From positions 5,142,001 to 5,206,000 of the forward strand of contig CP054837.1 of assembly GCA_028768525.1 (NCBI GenBank): a stretch of DNA of 64,000 nt, given 5' to 3'. Below the pieces are notes generated by a model. It was not told where the DNA came from. It was given only the letters and a program-made list of their open reading frames with translations, and did not search any database. This document shows positions 54,310 through 61,903 of this stretch, piece by piece. Made by a program: the position numbers and the translations under genes. The DNA comes from Desulfobacter sp. GTDB taxonomy: Bacteria > Desulfobacterota > Desulfobacteria > Desulfobacterales > Desulfobacteraceae. Every line of letters starts with the position of its first letter. Positions within the stretch are counted from its first letter, which is position 1.

Positions 54310-55022
54310 CAGTACAATTGGCCCAACATATACTACTCGACAAATTCGAGAGAGAGCCTTTTCATAACCTGTATCTTCTCAACAACATGGAACCTAAAAC
54401 AACAGCATATGGCGGGACCTGCTCAGACAAAACCCTGAGCTACCTGGAAGCGGCCAAGGATGCCGGCCTGCATGCACACCTGCATTCAGCCCGTATTGGC
54501 GGACAAGAAATTCACCGCCTGGTTAGGCTTGAAATAAGTGGTCAGCGCTACTTTGCTGACATCGGCAATGGATGGCCATCTATTCAACTTTTTCCCGCAG
54601 AAGCCCCCATTGAGTATGAGTGCTACGGCATGCGTTTTAGAACAAAGATAAAAAATGGTATAATTACAATCTACCACCGCAAACGTGGTATCGAGAAACT
54701 ACAAATGGAAATAGACATTGCAGCAAAGCCAGAAGCTGAAATTCGCCATAGCATTGAGAACCGTTTTTCCGCCAAAATCACCTATCCATTTAGCAACCAG
54801 TTACGTTTTTCAATGGTGGTTGACAATCGTTTTTTATTTATCCGCGATACTCATTTAGAGGTATACAGCAGCAGTGTCTACGAGGAAGTACCCAACATCG
54901 ATATAAGTAATTTAGAAGAGGTGGTAGCAGAATATTTTGGCTATGATATTAAACCGCTTGTGGCTCAAATAACAAATTCTCCAACGACATCATGCAGTGT
55001 TTCTGAACTCAGTTGTTCATAG
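54306..55022 (+). CDS. Arylamine N-acetyltransferase-like protein
   Basis: 238 residues. A Cys-His-Asp triad is visible: C39 in TAYGGTCSDK, H70 in EIHRLVRLE and D85 in YFADIGNGWPS. The His-Asp spacing of 15 is that of arylamine N-acetyltransferases (RGGxC, H, (V)D(V)GxG). The C-terminal half is divergent. It could acylate the amino group of an aminopyrimidine made by the preceding enzymes. ATGA overlap with the AsnB-like gene, the last gene of the operon. Confidence 0.75.
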   Translation: MTVQLAQHILLDKFEREPFHNLYLLNNMEPKTTAYGGTCSDKTLSYLEAAKDAGLHAHLHSARIGGQEIHRLVRLEISGQRYFADIGNGWPSIQLFPAEAPIEYECYGMRFRTKIKNGIITIYHRKRGIEKLQMEIDIAAKPEAEIRHSIENRFSAKITYPFSNQLRFSMVVDNRFLFIRDTHLEVYSSSVYEEVPNIDISNLEEVVAEYFGYDIKPLVAQITNSPTTSCSVSELSCS

Positions 55023-55043
55023 AGGATTTTTACTGCGGTCATA

Positions 55044-55553
55044 TTAACTCCAGGCTTTCATCAACGGCCCGGTTTTTCCATAAACAGGATCATACTCAGG
55101 CAGGTCAACATTTTGGATGTTCTGGTCTGCTTCGGGGCGTTCTCCAGGTTTGCCATATTTCATGTCTGGGATTTGACCGATAGGATAAGCACCCACGACT
55201 TTGAAATCTGGTGATTGGTCAATATTTTTATGGGCGACGCCTGAAGGAATGCTAACAACATCCCCGGCTTCAACAGTGACAATCTCCCCGCCCGGCCCAC
55301 CGAGTTGGGCTTTTACCCACCCACCATAAACCCCCAGCGCTTCATGAGCAGTGCTGTGATAATGGTGATAAGGATACAGGCCGTTACGCCAGGAGTTAAC
55401 CCAGTTGTTTTCATGGAAGACTTTTTCAATGGTGGAGGGGGAGATAGACCCAGTCGATATGAAGGCCTGTTTCAACAATACCAGGGGGAGATCATTATCT
55501 GGATAGATTCCGTCATCTTGGAATGCAAATGACGTGGCACTGATGTCGTTAAT
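55044..55553 (-). CDS. Cupin (YjlB-like), probable non-ATG start
   Basis: 169 residues when read from the ATT at 55553, with GGGGGAG 6 bp before it. The N-terminal part FAFQDDGIYPDNDLPLVLLKQ matches YjlB-type cupins and is lost if the first TTG (about 55478) is used. The cupin core has YPYHHYHSTAHEALGVYGG (metal-binding His/Glu) and VSIPSGVAHKN. The in-frame stop lies 12 bases upstream of ATT. Either initiation at ATT or a mutated ATG explains this. It converges with the four-gene operon, with 21 bp between stops; function of the family is unknown. Confidence 0.65.
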   Translation of the reverse strand: MNDISATSFAFQDDGIYPDNDLPLVLLKQAFISTGSISPSTIEKVFHENNWVNSWRNGLYPYHHYHSTAHEALGVYGGWVKAQLGGPGGEIVTVEAGDVVSIPSGVAHKNIDQSPDFKVVGAYPIGQIPDMKYGKPGERPEADQNIQNVDLPEYDPVYGKTGPLMKAWS

Positions 55554-55674
55554 GACAAACTCCCCCTGGTGTCAGATTGTTATTGATCTGGATTTTACAA
55601 TTTAACTGGATGGGTAATCAAGCCTCTCAATTCTCTACCCTGGAGAAAGGTGCAGAAGCTCCAATTTTGTGCAT

Positions 55675-56163
55675 TCATCGTTTGAATAATACTGGATATT
55701 TACCGCGATATCCCCACGTGATATTTTTCAGGGCAAAATCAAATTTCATTCCCTCTCCGAATGAACTATGAGTTCTTAAAGAATGGTGGCAGAATCTACA
55801 TCGATATCTATAGGGAGGATCTTCTGTGCACTGTGGGTCGTTGCTATTTACTCCGAATTGTTTGCAATGATGACAAAAATTCACATATGTCTGGTTGCCT
55901 ATCGGAATACTATGGCTTTTTTGATTGGAATTATCATCACTTGGATACATTTGGTCAAGAATAAAGTTGCTCTCAGTAAGGCTAAATTCTGCCAAATCTA
56001 ACTCTAATAAACATTCACAATTATGATTAAAAATATCTCCGTCTTTATCCATTCCAACTGATATAAGGCCTGAACCACAAAAAGGACAAACTTGATTGTT
56101 TTCTAAAGCAAAATGAATAGCCTTTTGCCTTTCCTGAATTTGAATCAAATTTAGTTGAGTCAT
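55675..56163 (-). CDS. Zinc-ribbon hypothetical protein
   Basis: 162 residues. CPFCGSG and CECL near the N terminus, then FCHHCKQFG and CRFCHHS, give two possible zinc ribbons. GAAAGG precedes the ATG. Unknown family. The gap 56164-56313 has no feature. Confidence 0.65.
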   Translation of the reverse strand: MTQLNLIQIQERQKAIHFALENNQVCPFCGSGLISVGMDKDGDIFNHNCECLLELDLAEFSLTESNFILDQMYPSDDNSNQKSHSIPIGNQTYVNFCHHCKQFGVNSNDPQCTEDPPYRYRCRFCHHSLRTHSSFGEGMKFDFALKNITWGYRGKYPVLFKR

Positions 56164-56313
56164 TTACGAACCTTTCGATTATTTTCTGTAGTCGCTAAAA
56201 AAATCAAGGAACGTTGTTCTCCAGGTGACAACCAAAATTCAAATTGTGTAGAGATGTATTACATCATAATATCACCCTTGAGACCAGGTTGTTTTCGCTT
56301 TTCCCTTTATATC

Positions 56314-56598
56314 TTACCTGGCCGGGTAATCAACCCTTTCCCGCAGTTCTTTGCCGGGCTTGAAGAAGGGTAATCGCTTGGCAGACACTTGGACCTTTTT
56401 CCCTGTTTTGGGGTTCCTACCGGTGTAACCAGCGTATTCCTTGATGAAGAAGGAACAAAAACCTCGGATCTCTATCCGTTCCCCCTTGATCATAGCCTCA
56501 GTGAGACTATCGGTGAACAGTTTCACCACATCAGTGGCTTCCTGCTTATTCAGCCCTATTCTATCTTTAACAGCCTGTATCAGTTCCAGTTTATTCAT
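56314..56598 (-). CDS. HU/IHF family DNA-binding protein
   Basis: 94 residues, MNKLELIQAVKDRIGLNKQE, then EIRGFCSFFIKEYAGYTGRNPKTGKKV, the beta-arm with the conserved GRNPxTG that inserts into the minor groove. Length is that of HU-alpha/beta or IHF-alpha. Ribosome site GGGAGC. It bends DNA and may serve the element's replication or recombination. Confidence 0.92.
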   Translation of the reverse strand: MNKLELIQAVKDRIGLNKQEATDVVKLFTDSLTEAMIKGERIEIRGFCSFFIKEYAGYTGRNPKTGKKVQVSAKRLPFFKPGKELRERVDYPAR

Positions 56599-56659
56599 GT
56601 GTGTTGCTCCCGTTATTAATTTTAACGGGGTACTTGTTTAACTGGTTCCGATGGATTTA

Positions 56660-57298
56660 TCAAGGCCTACAAATTCCACAAGGTTTGTATCCTGCATTTA
56701 TGGCATCTTCTCGGGAGGTAAAAGTTCTTGTGCAATTACGACAATTATAATGGCGACAGCTTGGTCCATGAAAAGAATGACTTTTAACGTTGCCATGATA
56801 GTTGTGCCTTGCAGTTACAGGCTTATTATTCTTTTTCTTTGACCAAATATTTAATCTTTTTTTCTGAGCCTGTTTTTCAGCGGCTAAAAATTCAGAGTGA
56901 TATTTTTGGGATTCACCATACTTTGTATAGTAAGGGCTCCAGCCTTTTTGAACGAGTTCCAGATTATAATTATGTCCATCCAAAATCACATAGGCCAAGA
57001 GTCGGCCATATTTCCCTCGCTTTTTTCCTTCAAATTCAAGATCTACATACCTCTTTTCCAAACGGGACTTGGTGTACTTTGAGGCCTTCCTTCCCATTTC
57101 TGTATTCCTGCTTTGATCGGGATGAACTGATTCCGGAGTATCAACATTTAGCATACGTATTTTTTCTTTTTTGCCATTTAGAAGAATTTGAATCGTATCC
57201 CCATCAATAACTCTCAATACAGAATATTGGCCTGCAAAGGCTATCGACACATTTAAAAATACTGTAACGGCAAAGACTATTGAGGCTAATTTCTTCAT
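56660..57298 (-). CDS. Secreted thermonuclease-like (SNase) protein with Cys/His C-terminal domain
   Basis: 212 residues. A signal peptide (1-22, ending IAFAG) is followed by a staphylococcal-nuclease domain: VLRVIDGDTIQILL, IRMLNVDTPES, GRLLAYVILDG with the catalytic Arg/Asp set. The C terminus, CRHYNCRNC and CGICRP, resembles the Ada-type metal-binding domain attached to many SNase-like proteins. It cleaves DNA or RNA outside the cytoplasm with calcium. It starts 12 bp after the exonuclease gene, so the two are probably cotranscribed. Confidence 0.88.
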   Translation of the reverse strand: MKKLASIVFAVTVFLNVSIAFAGQYSVLRVIDGDTIQILLNGKKEKIRMLNVDTPESVHPDQSRNTEMGRKASKYTKSRLEKRYVDLEFEGKKRGKYGRLLAYVILDGHNYNLELVQKGWSPYYTKYGESQKYHSEFLAAEKQAQKKRLNIWSKKKNNKPVTARHNYHGNVKSHSFHGPSCRHYNCRNCTRTFTSREDAINAGYKPCGICRP

Positions 57299-57310
57299 AA
57301 AATCAATCTA

Positions 57311-58120
57311 CTATGAATTGAGATAATAATTGACTGTATATTCCAAGTCTTCGTCAAGATCCCCCTTGCTCGCCAGCCAACTCAAATAATCCTTAGGTAT
57401 CTTTTCAAGAAGCTCTCCCTTATGTTTCCCAAAAAACATTTTTCGAAGTAAAGATGGCTTTTTGGAAATTTCGACCATTTTCTTATTAATAAGATCTATT
57501 GTTTCAGGAGCTTTCTCTGAAGCCTCTTTGAAAAAGAATTTATATAATATCTGTTTTGGTAATTCCCCTTTAGCCATTTCGATACTATTTTCTATTGATT
57601 GTTTTAGTTTTTCATCTGGAAAATATTCAAAATAAAAACCAAAATAAATTCGATAAAAAACCTGCTCTAAAACCAGTATATCCCCAAAAGCATCATGGGC
57701 TATCGCCTGAATATTCAGCTTCATACGATATCTTAAATATTGAAGATTATATTTTTCAAATTTCCCTTCGGAATCCAAGTATCGAGCTATCTTCAAACTA
57801 CAAATCACATTATCTGTGAAGATGCCTTCTTTATTCAACATGGCAATATCAAATTTTGCATTGTGTGCAACAACGTAATTAGAATCATCAGAAAGCAGCG
57901 CCGTTAACTCTTTTTTAGTAGGACTGTCCTTAAAAGATGGTTTGTCTGCAACCATTTCGTCTGTGATATGGTGAACACACATTGCTTCAATTTCAATTTT
58001 ACGTCCAGGATGGAATAATTCATCAACTTCTATTTTCCCATCACTTGTCTTATATGCAAGTTGGCAAAGCCTATCTGCTTCTTCGGTTCCCGTTGTTTCG
58101 GTATCAAGAAATATGAACAA
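57311..58120 (-). CDS. DnaQ-like DEDDh 3'-5' exonuclease
   Basis: 269 residues. FIFLDTETTG gives the first two acidic residues; VAHNAKFDIAML the third; and AIAHDAFGDIL the His-x4-Asp of the DEDDh class. The C terminus FGKHKGELLEKIPKDYLSWLASKGDL is the short extension of ExoX/DUF3820-like proteins. It likely degrades single-stranded DNA or acts in repair. It lies divergently from the Cas4/RecB-like nuclease gene, 200 bp away. Confidence 0.88.
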   Translation of the reverse strand: MFIFLDTETTGTEEADRLCQLAYKTSDGKIEVDELFHPGRKIEIEAMCVHHITDEMVADKPSFKDSPTKKELTALLSDDSNYVVAHNAKFDIAMLNKEGIFTDNVICSLKIARYLDSEGKFEKYNLQYLRYRMKLNIQAIAHDAFGDILVLEQVFYRIYFGFYFEYFPDEKLKQSIENSIEMAKGELPKQILYKFFFKEASEKAPETIDLINKKMVEISKKPSLLRKMFFGKHKGELLEKIPKDYLSWLASKGDLDEDLEYTVNYYLNS

Positions 58121-58320
58121 GAAAATTCTCCAGATAAGAATAAAGTTGAACTCACCAATTTAATTAGAAAATCCTCATATGCACAAAAAATACTGTCCAT
58201 TGAGCTTATCTGTAAAGCTGTTTCACTTGACTTAACAGATTTTAGTATTGTAGACAATACACTATGGTAAATCGTGAAATGCTATGTTTTATGGTATTTA
58301 TCAATCAAGGTTCTTTAAAA

Positions 58321-59211
58321 ATGATTTCTTATCAAAATAAATCTTATCCATTCTCTAAAATTCTTGGATGGTCTTCAAGCCGATATGAGACATTCCGCAT
58401 ATGTAAACGAAAATACTTTTATACATATTATTCGAGATTCGACACTAAGGATTCGCCAGAAAAAATTCAAGCACTTAAAAATTTAACATCCATTCCGCTA
58501 TCAACTGGAACAATTGTTCATGATATCATAAAAACCATTTTGAAAAGATATCAAAAGGTTGAATCTAATATAGATGCGGAACGTCTAAAGGATTACATTC
58601 TCAATGAGACAAAGGCTTACTGTAAAACTCACTCTTTCCTTGAACATCACTATGATATAAGCAAAGAAGATTTCAGCGATCAATTATTCGAAGACGTATT
58701 TTCAAAAATAAGTACCTTTATAAAAAGTAATAGTTTTTCATTTATTTTATCCGAAGCACTCCCTCATAAGAATGAATGGGTAATTGAGCCTGGAGGGTTC
58801 GGAGAAACTCGAATTGGAGGAATGAAAGCTTATTGCAAAGTCGACTTTTCTTTCCCAACCAATGACGCAGTTTATATTTACGATTGGAAAACCGGTAAAA
58901 AATCTTTTTTTAAACTTAAAAATCAAATGCTTGGTTATGCATACTGGGCATCTGAAGCATTTAATATCCCGAAAGATAGAGTCTTCCCAAAGATTGCATA
59001 TCTTAACGCCACACCTGAAGAAGACCCGATCGAATTAGCAGAGAAAGATATAATCAATTTTCCTGAAAAAGTTAAAAAGGACTCTGAAGAGATGTATCAG
59101 TTCTGCAGTAATATTGATGACAATATTCCTATTGATCGTGATAGCTTTTCAAAAACAGAAAATATTAAGATTTGTATGAACTGTAATTTTCGTGAACTTT
59201 GTTTTGCATGA
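58321..59211 (+). CDS. PD-(D/E)xK nuclease, Cas4/RecB-like
   Basis: 296 residues from the ATG at 58321 (an ATG at 58264 in frame is also possible). GWSSSRYETFRICKRKYFYTYY begins the domain with a Cys. The nuclease core has KVDFSFPTNDAVYIYDWKTGK (D...DWK). Near the C terminus KICMNCNFRELC supplies three further Cys, the [4Fe-4S] cluster pattern of Cas4/AddB nucleases. It probably works with the UvrD-type helicase encoded 30 bp downstream in end-processing of DNA. Confidence 0.85.
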   Translation: MISYQNKSYPFSKILGWSSSRYETFRICKRKYFYTYYSRFDTKDSPEKIQALKNLTSIPLSTGTIVHDIIKTILKRYQKVESNIDAERLKDYILNETKAYCKTHSFLEHHYDISKEDFSDQLFEDVFSKISTFIKSNSFSFILSEALPHKNEWVIEPGGFGETRIGGMKAYCKVDFSFPTNDAVYIYDWKTGKKSFFKLKNQMLGYAYWASEAFNIPKDRVFPKIAYLNATPEEDPIELAEKDIINFPEKVKKDSEEMYQFCSNIDDNIPIDRDSFSKTENIKICMNCNFRELCFA

Positions 59212-59241
59212 AATAAATTTCATGCATAGAGGATACTATTC

Positions 59242-61368
59242 ATGGCTTATGATTTGTTAATCTCAGCTTCTTGGTTAAAAATTTTTACAAAGCTTCCAAT
59301 AAAAGTTCAAAAAAAAATAGCCACTGTTCACAAAATACTTCGAACAGACCCATACAATGGTAGAGGAAAGTCGATAAAAATAAAGGAAGGACAACCACAG
59401 TACAGTAACCTGTATAGGTATAAACTACATGGATATAGAATCTTTTATGGAATTGGGGGAAACTTTGTCCGGTTATTGGATATTCGAATCCGAGACGACA
59501 ATACATACAAAAATCTAATATTCAACGCAGATGATATGACTATTGGAGGAGATGCTTCTCCCTCAATGCTCCAAATAATACCAACAACCCATTGGGATGT
59601 ACAAGATGATGCCAAAGAAAAAAATAGAAAAGAGATCCAACATGTAGAGGATGAAAATGATGACGAAGCAATCTTTTATGATGAACATTTTTTAAAGGCG
59701 CTCGAGATACCAAGTGAACACTGGAGTAAAATTCTTCTCTGCAAAACGGCAGTGGACATAATTGACGCAGATTTGCCAGAGGAGATCATAGAAAAAATAA
59801 TTGATTGGGGTCAAGAGCCCATTGATAAAATTATTCAAGAACCTGTTTATGATCTCCCATCAACAGAAGAACTTGATAAGCTCTTAAAAGGAACGATAAA
59901 GGGATTTCTGTTAAAACTTGATCCAGAGCAAGAAAATGTGTCAAGAAAAAGCCTAAAAGGCCCTACACTAGTAAAGGGTGGGCCTGGAACAGGAAAAAGC
60001 CTTGTTGCCCTTTACAGAATCAGAAACTTATTAACACCTGATGCTCAAACAAGTCTCTTTGATGAACATATTCCTAAAATTCTATTTGTTACATACACGA
60101 CAACCTTAGTTGAGCATTCTAAGCAACTGCTGTATCCATTGTTGGATAAACTGGCTGATAATGTCACCATCAGTAGCTTGGATGCCATTGCCCGCCAAAT
60201 AATTATCGAAAACGGCGGTGTTTATAATCCGGCACAAACAGATGATAAGCATAACGCTTTCAATGAAGCAATTCACGTTCTGATGCAAGAACAGAAACAG
60301 AATATGAATGCTATCATGAATATAGTTAGTAAACTCAAATTTGACTATATTATTGATGAATTTGACTGGGTCCTTGAAGGGCGAAATATATTAACAAAAG
60401 AAGAATACTTATCTGAGAATAGAACTGGTAGAGGTCTTCCTTTAGACAAGGGCAGCAGAACACTTTTATGGGATCTACACGATAGATACGTTGATGTGCT
60501 TGGACAAAAGAATAAGAAAACCTACAACTTATTACGGAAAGAGGCTTTAGATATTTATCTTGAAGGATATGGTTCTGAAAAAATTTTATTTGATTCCGTT
60601 GTGATTGATGAAGCCCAAGACTTGCCCCCAATTGCAATAAAATTATGTTTAAAGCTTTGTAAAAATAAAGAGGGGATATACTTAACCGCGGATGCTGGTC
60701 AATCAATATATCAAAGAGGTTTTTCATGGAAGCGTATTGATGAAGAATTAGATATCCGCGGAAGGACAACCATCTTAAAATATAATTATCGAAGTACAAA
60801 ACAAATAGGAGCTTGTTCCACTCAATTATTAAATTGTTCTTCGCAAGGAGATATCGAAACACGAGAGCTTATTCCGGTAAAAGAAGGTCCTACGCCTACT
60901 CTTTTAAGTTGTTCGAACAACAATGAGCACCTTATAAAAATTAAGGCTTTTATTGATTTATCACTGGAAACTTTAGAGTTAAATTATGATTCCGTTGCCG
61001 TGTTGGCTAAAACGAATACGGTTGTTGAGCAGATAAATGATCATTTGAATCAATCCGGGATACCAGCAGAAATCGCAAAAGGGAAAAATCTTAATCATGA
61101 CAACACAAAAGTAAAAGTGATGACGTTACATTCTGCAAAAGGTTTGGAGTTCCCTATTGTTATCATAGCAAAAATTGACAGAGATCAAATCCCTCATTTA
61201 AAAGGCGTCACAGATCCTGATGAGAAAGATGCGGTAATCTCACAAGAAAGAAACTTGCTATCCGTTGGGATGACTAGAGCAATGAGACTTTTAGCGGTTT
61301 CCTATAATCAGCAATACCCTTCTATCTTCATAAATGAAATGGATAAGTCCTTATGGACAGTTATTTAG
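59242..61368 (+). CDS. RelE-like/UvrD-type helicase fusion
   Basis: 708 residues. Residues 1-90 resemble RelE/ParE toxins (AYDLLISASWLKIFTKLPIKVQ, LYRYKLHGYRIFYGI, VRLLDIRIRDD), perhaps binding RNA. An SF1 helicase follows: GGPGTGKSLVALYRIRNLL near 248, VVIDEAQDLPPIA, YNYRSTKQIG and VKVMTLHSAKGLEFPIVIIAKI. All helicase motifs are intact, so it should unwind DNA. Encoded with a Cas4/RecB-like nuclease 30 bp upstream; together they resemble a compact AddAB-like or defence module. Confidence 0.9.
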   Translation: MAYDLLISASWLKIFTKLPIKVQKKIATVHKILRTDPYNGRGKSIKIKEGQPQYSNLYRYKLHGYRIFYGIGGNFVRLLDIRIRDDNTYKNLIFNADDMTIGGDASPSMLQIIPTTHWDVQDDAKEKNRKEIQHVEDENDDEAIFYDEHFLKALEIPSEHWSKILLCKTAVDIIDADLPEEIIEKIIDWGQEPIDKIIQEPVYDLPSTEELDKLLKGTIKGFLLKLDPEQENVSRKSLKGPTLVKGGPGTGKSLVALYRIRNLLTPDAQTSLFDEHIPKILFVTYTTTLVEHSKQLLYPLLDKLADNVTISSLDAIARQIIIENGGVYNPAQTDDKHNAFNEAIHVLMQEQKQNMNAIMNIVSKLKFDYIIDEFDWVLEGRNILTKEEYLSENRTGRGLPLDKGSRTLLWDLHDRYVDVLGQKNKKTYNLLRKEALDIYLEGYGSEKILFDSVVIDEAQDLPPIAIKLCLKLCKNKEGIYLTADAGQSIYQRGFSWKRIDEELDIRGRTTILKYNYRSTKQIGACSTQLLNCSSQGDIETRELIPVKEGPTPTLLSCSNNNEHLIKIKAFIDLSLETLELNYDSVAVLAKTNTVVEQINDHLNQSGIPAEIAKGKNLNHDNTKVKVMTLHSAKGLEFPIVIIAKIDRDQIPHLKGVTDPDEKDAVISQERNLLSVGMTRAMRLLAVSYNQQYPSIFINEMDKSLWTVI

Positions 61369-61383
61369 AATCCTTATAGACTG

Positions 61384-61809
61384 TTAGAATGGTATATCAT
61401 CGGTGCTCGTATTTTCATCCATGGATTTAGAGTCTTCATTGGATGAATCAGCAGTACTCAGATCATTTGCTGTATTATAGAAAACGAAAGAAGAGTGCTT
61501 CTCGGAAGGGGTATTAACCTGACGCCAAACATGTGCATGTTCTCTGCCATGTTTACGGATGAATTTTTCTAAACCCATCTGGTGAGCATCATCTTCCATA
61601 TCCATCAACCAGTTTTTGATACGTCCCATAGGTTGGCCTCTTGAGTTAGAATCCGTGCGTGGAGAGATAGAAGATAATGAAATTAGAATCCCACACGCAA
61701 AGAGAATTACTGAAAAAGATCTATCCATGCCATACACAAGGGTTTTTATTCCGTCAACGATTAATTCAAACAAGGGTTCCAATTGGTGACTCAGTATTAC
61801 GATATTCAC
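61384..61809 (-). CDS. Membrane-anchored protein with SSB-like C-terminal tail
   Basis: 141 residues. A TM segment (SFSVILFACGILISLSSIS, about 31-49) is followed by a soluble helical part. The C terminus is a Ser/Asp/Glu/Asn-rich disordered stretch ending STDDIPF. The last five residues equal the DDIPF tip by which SSB recruits repair proteins, so the protein may tether SSB partners at the membrane. Divergent from the gene at 61904, with the palindrome at 61858 between them. Family not recognised. Confidence 0.6.
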   Translation of the reverse strand: MNIVILSHQLEPLFELIVDGIKTLVYGMDRSFSVILFACGILISLSSISPRTDSNSRGQPMGRIKNWLMDMEDDAHQMGLEKFIRKHGREHAHVWRQVNTPSEKHSSFVFYNTANDLSTADSSNEDSKSMDENTSTDDIPF

Positions 61810-61857
61810 CTTGCTATGCTCCTCTCGTTTTTGATATTGGTTTTAAATCAATTTAGG

Positions 61858-61875
61858 TGTTTCAACGATGAAACG
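61858..61875 (+). repeat. 18-bp palindrome, copy 5
   Basis: TGTTTCAACGATGAAACG between divergent genes, about 30 bp before the preferred start of the plus-strand gene. Operator-like position. Confidence 0.55.
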
Positions 61876-61903
61876 AATTTCAGTCTGCGTGGGAGAATTT
61901 CAA

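Noticed and set aside
55305..55532. Plus-strand frame opposite the cupin gene
   Set aside because: Shadow of the cupin coding sequence, which has clear metal-binding motifs.
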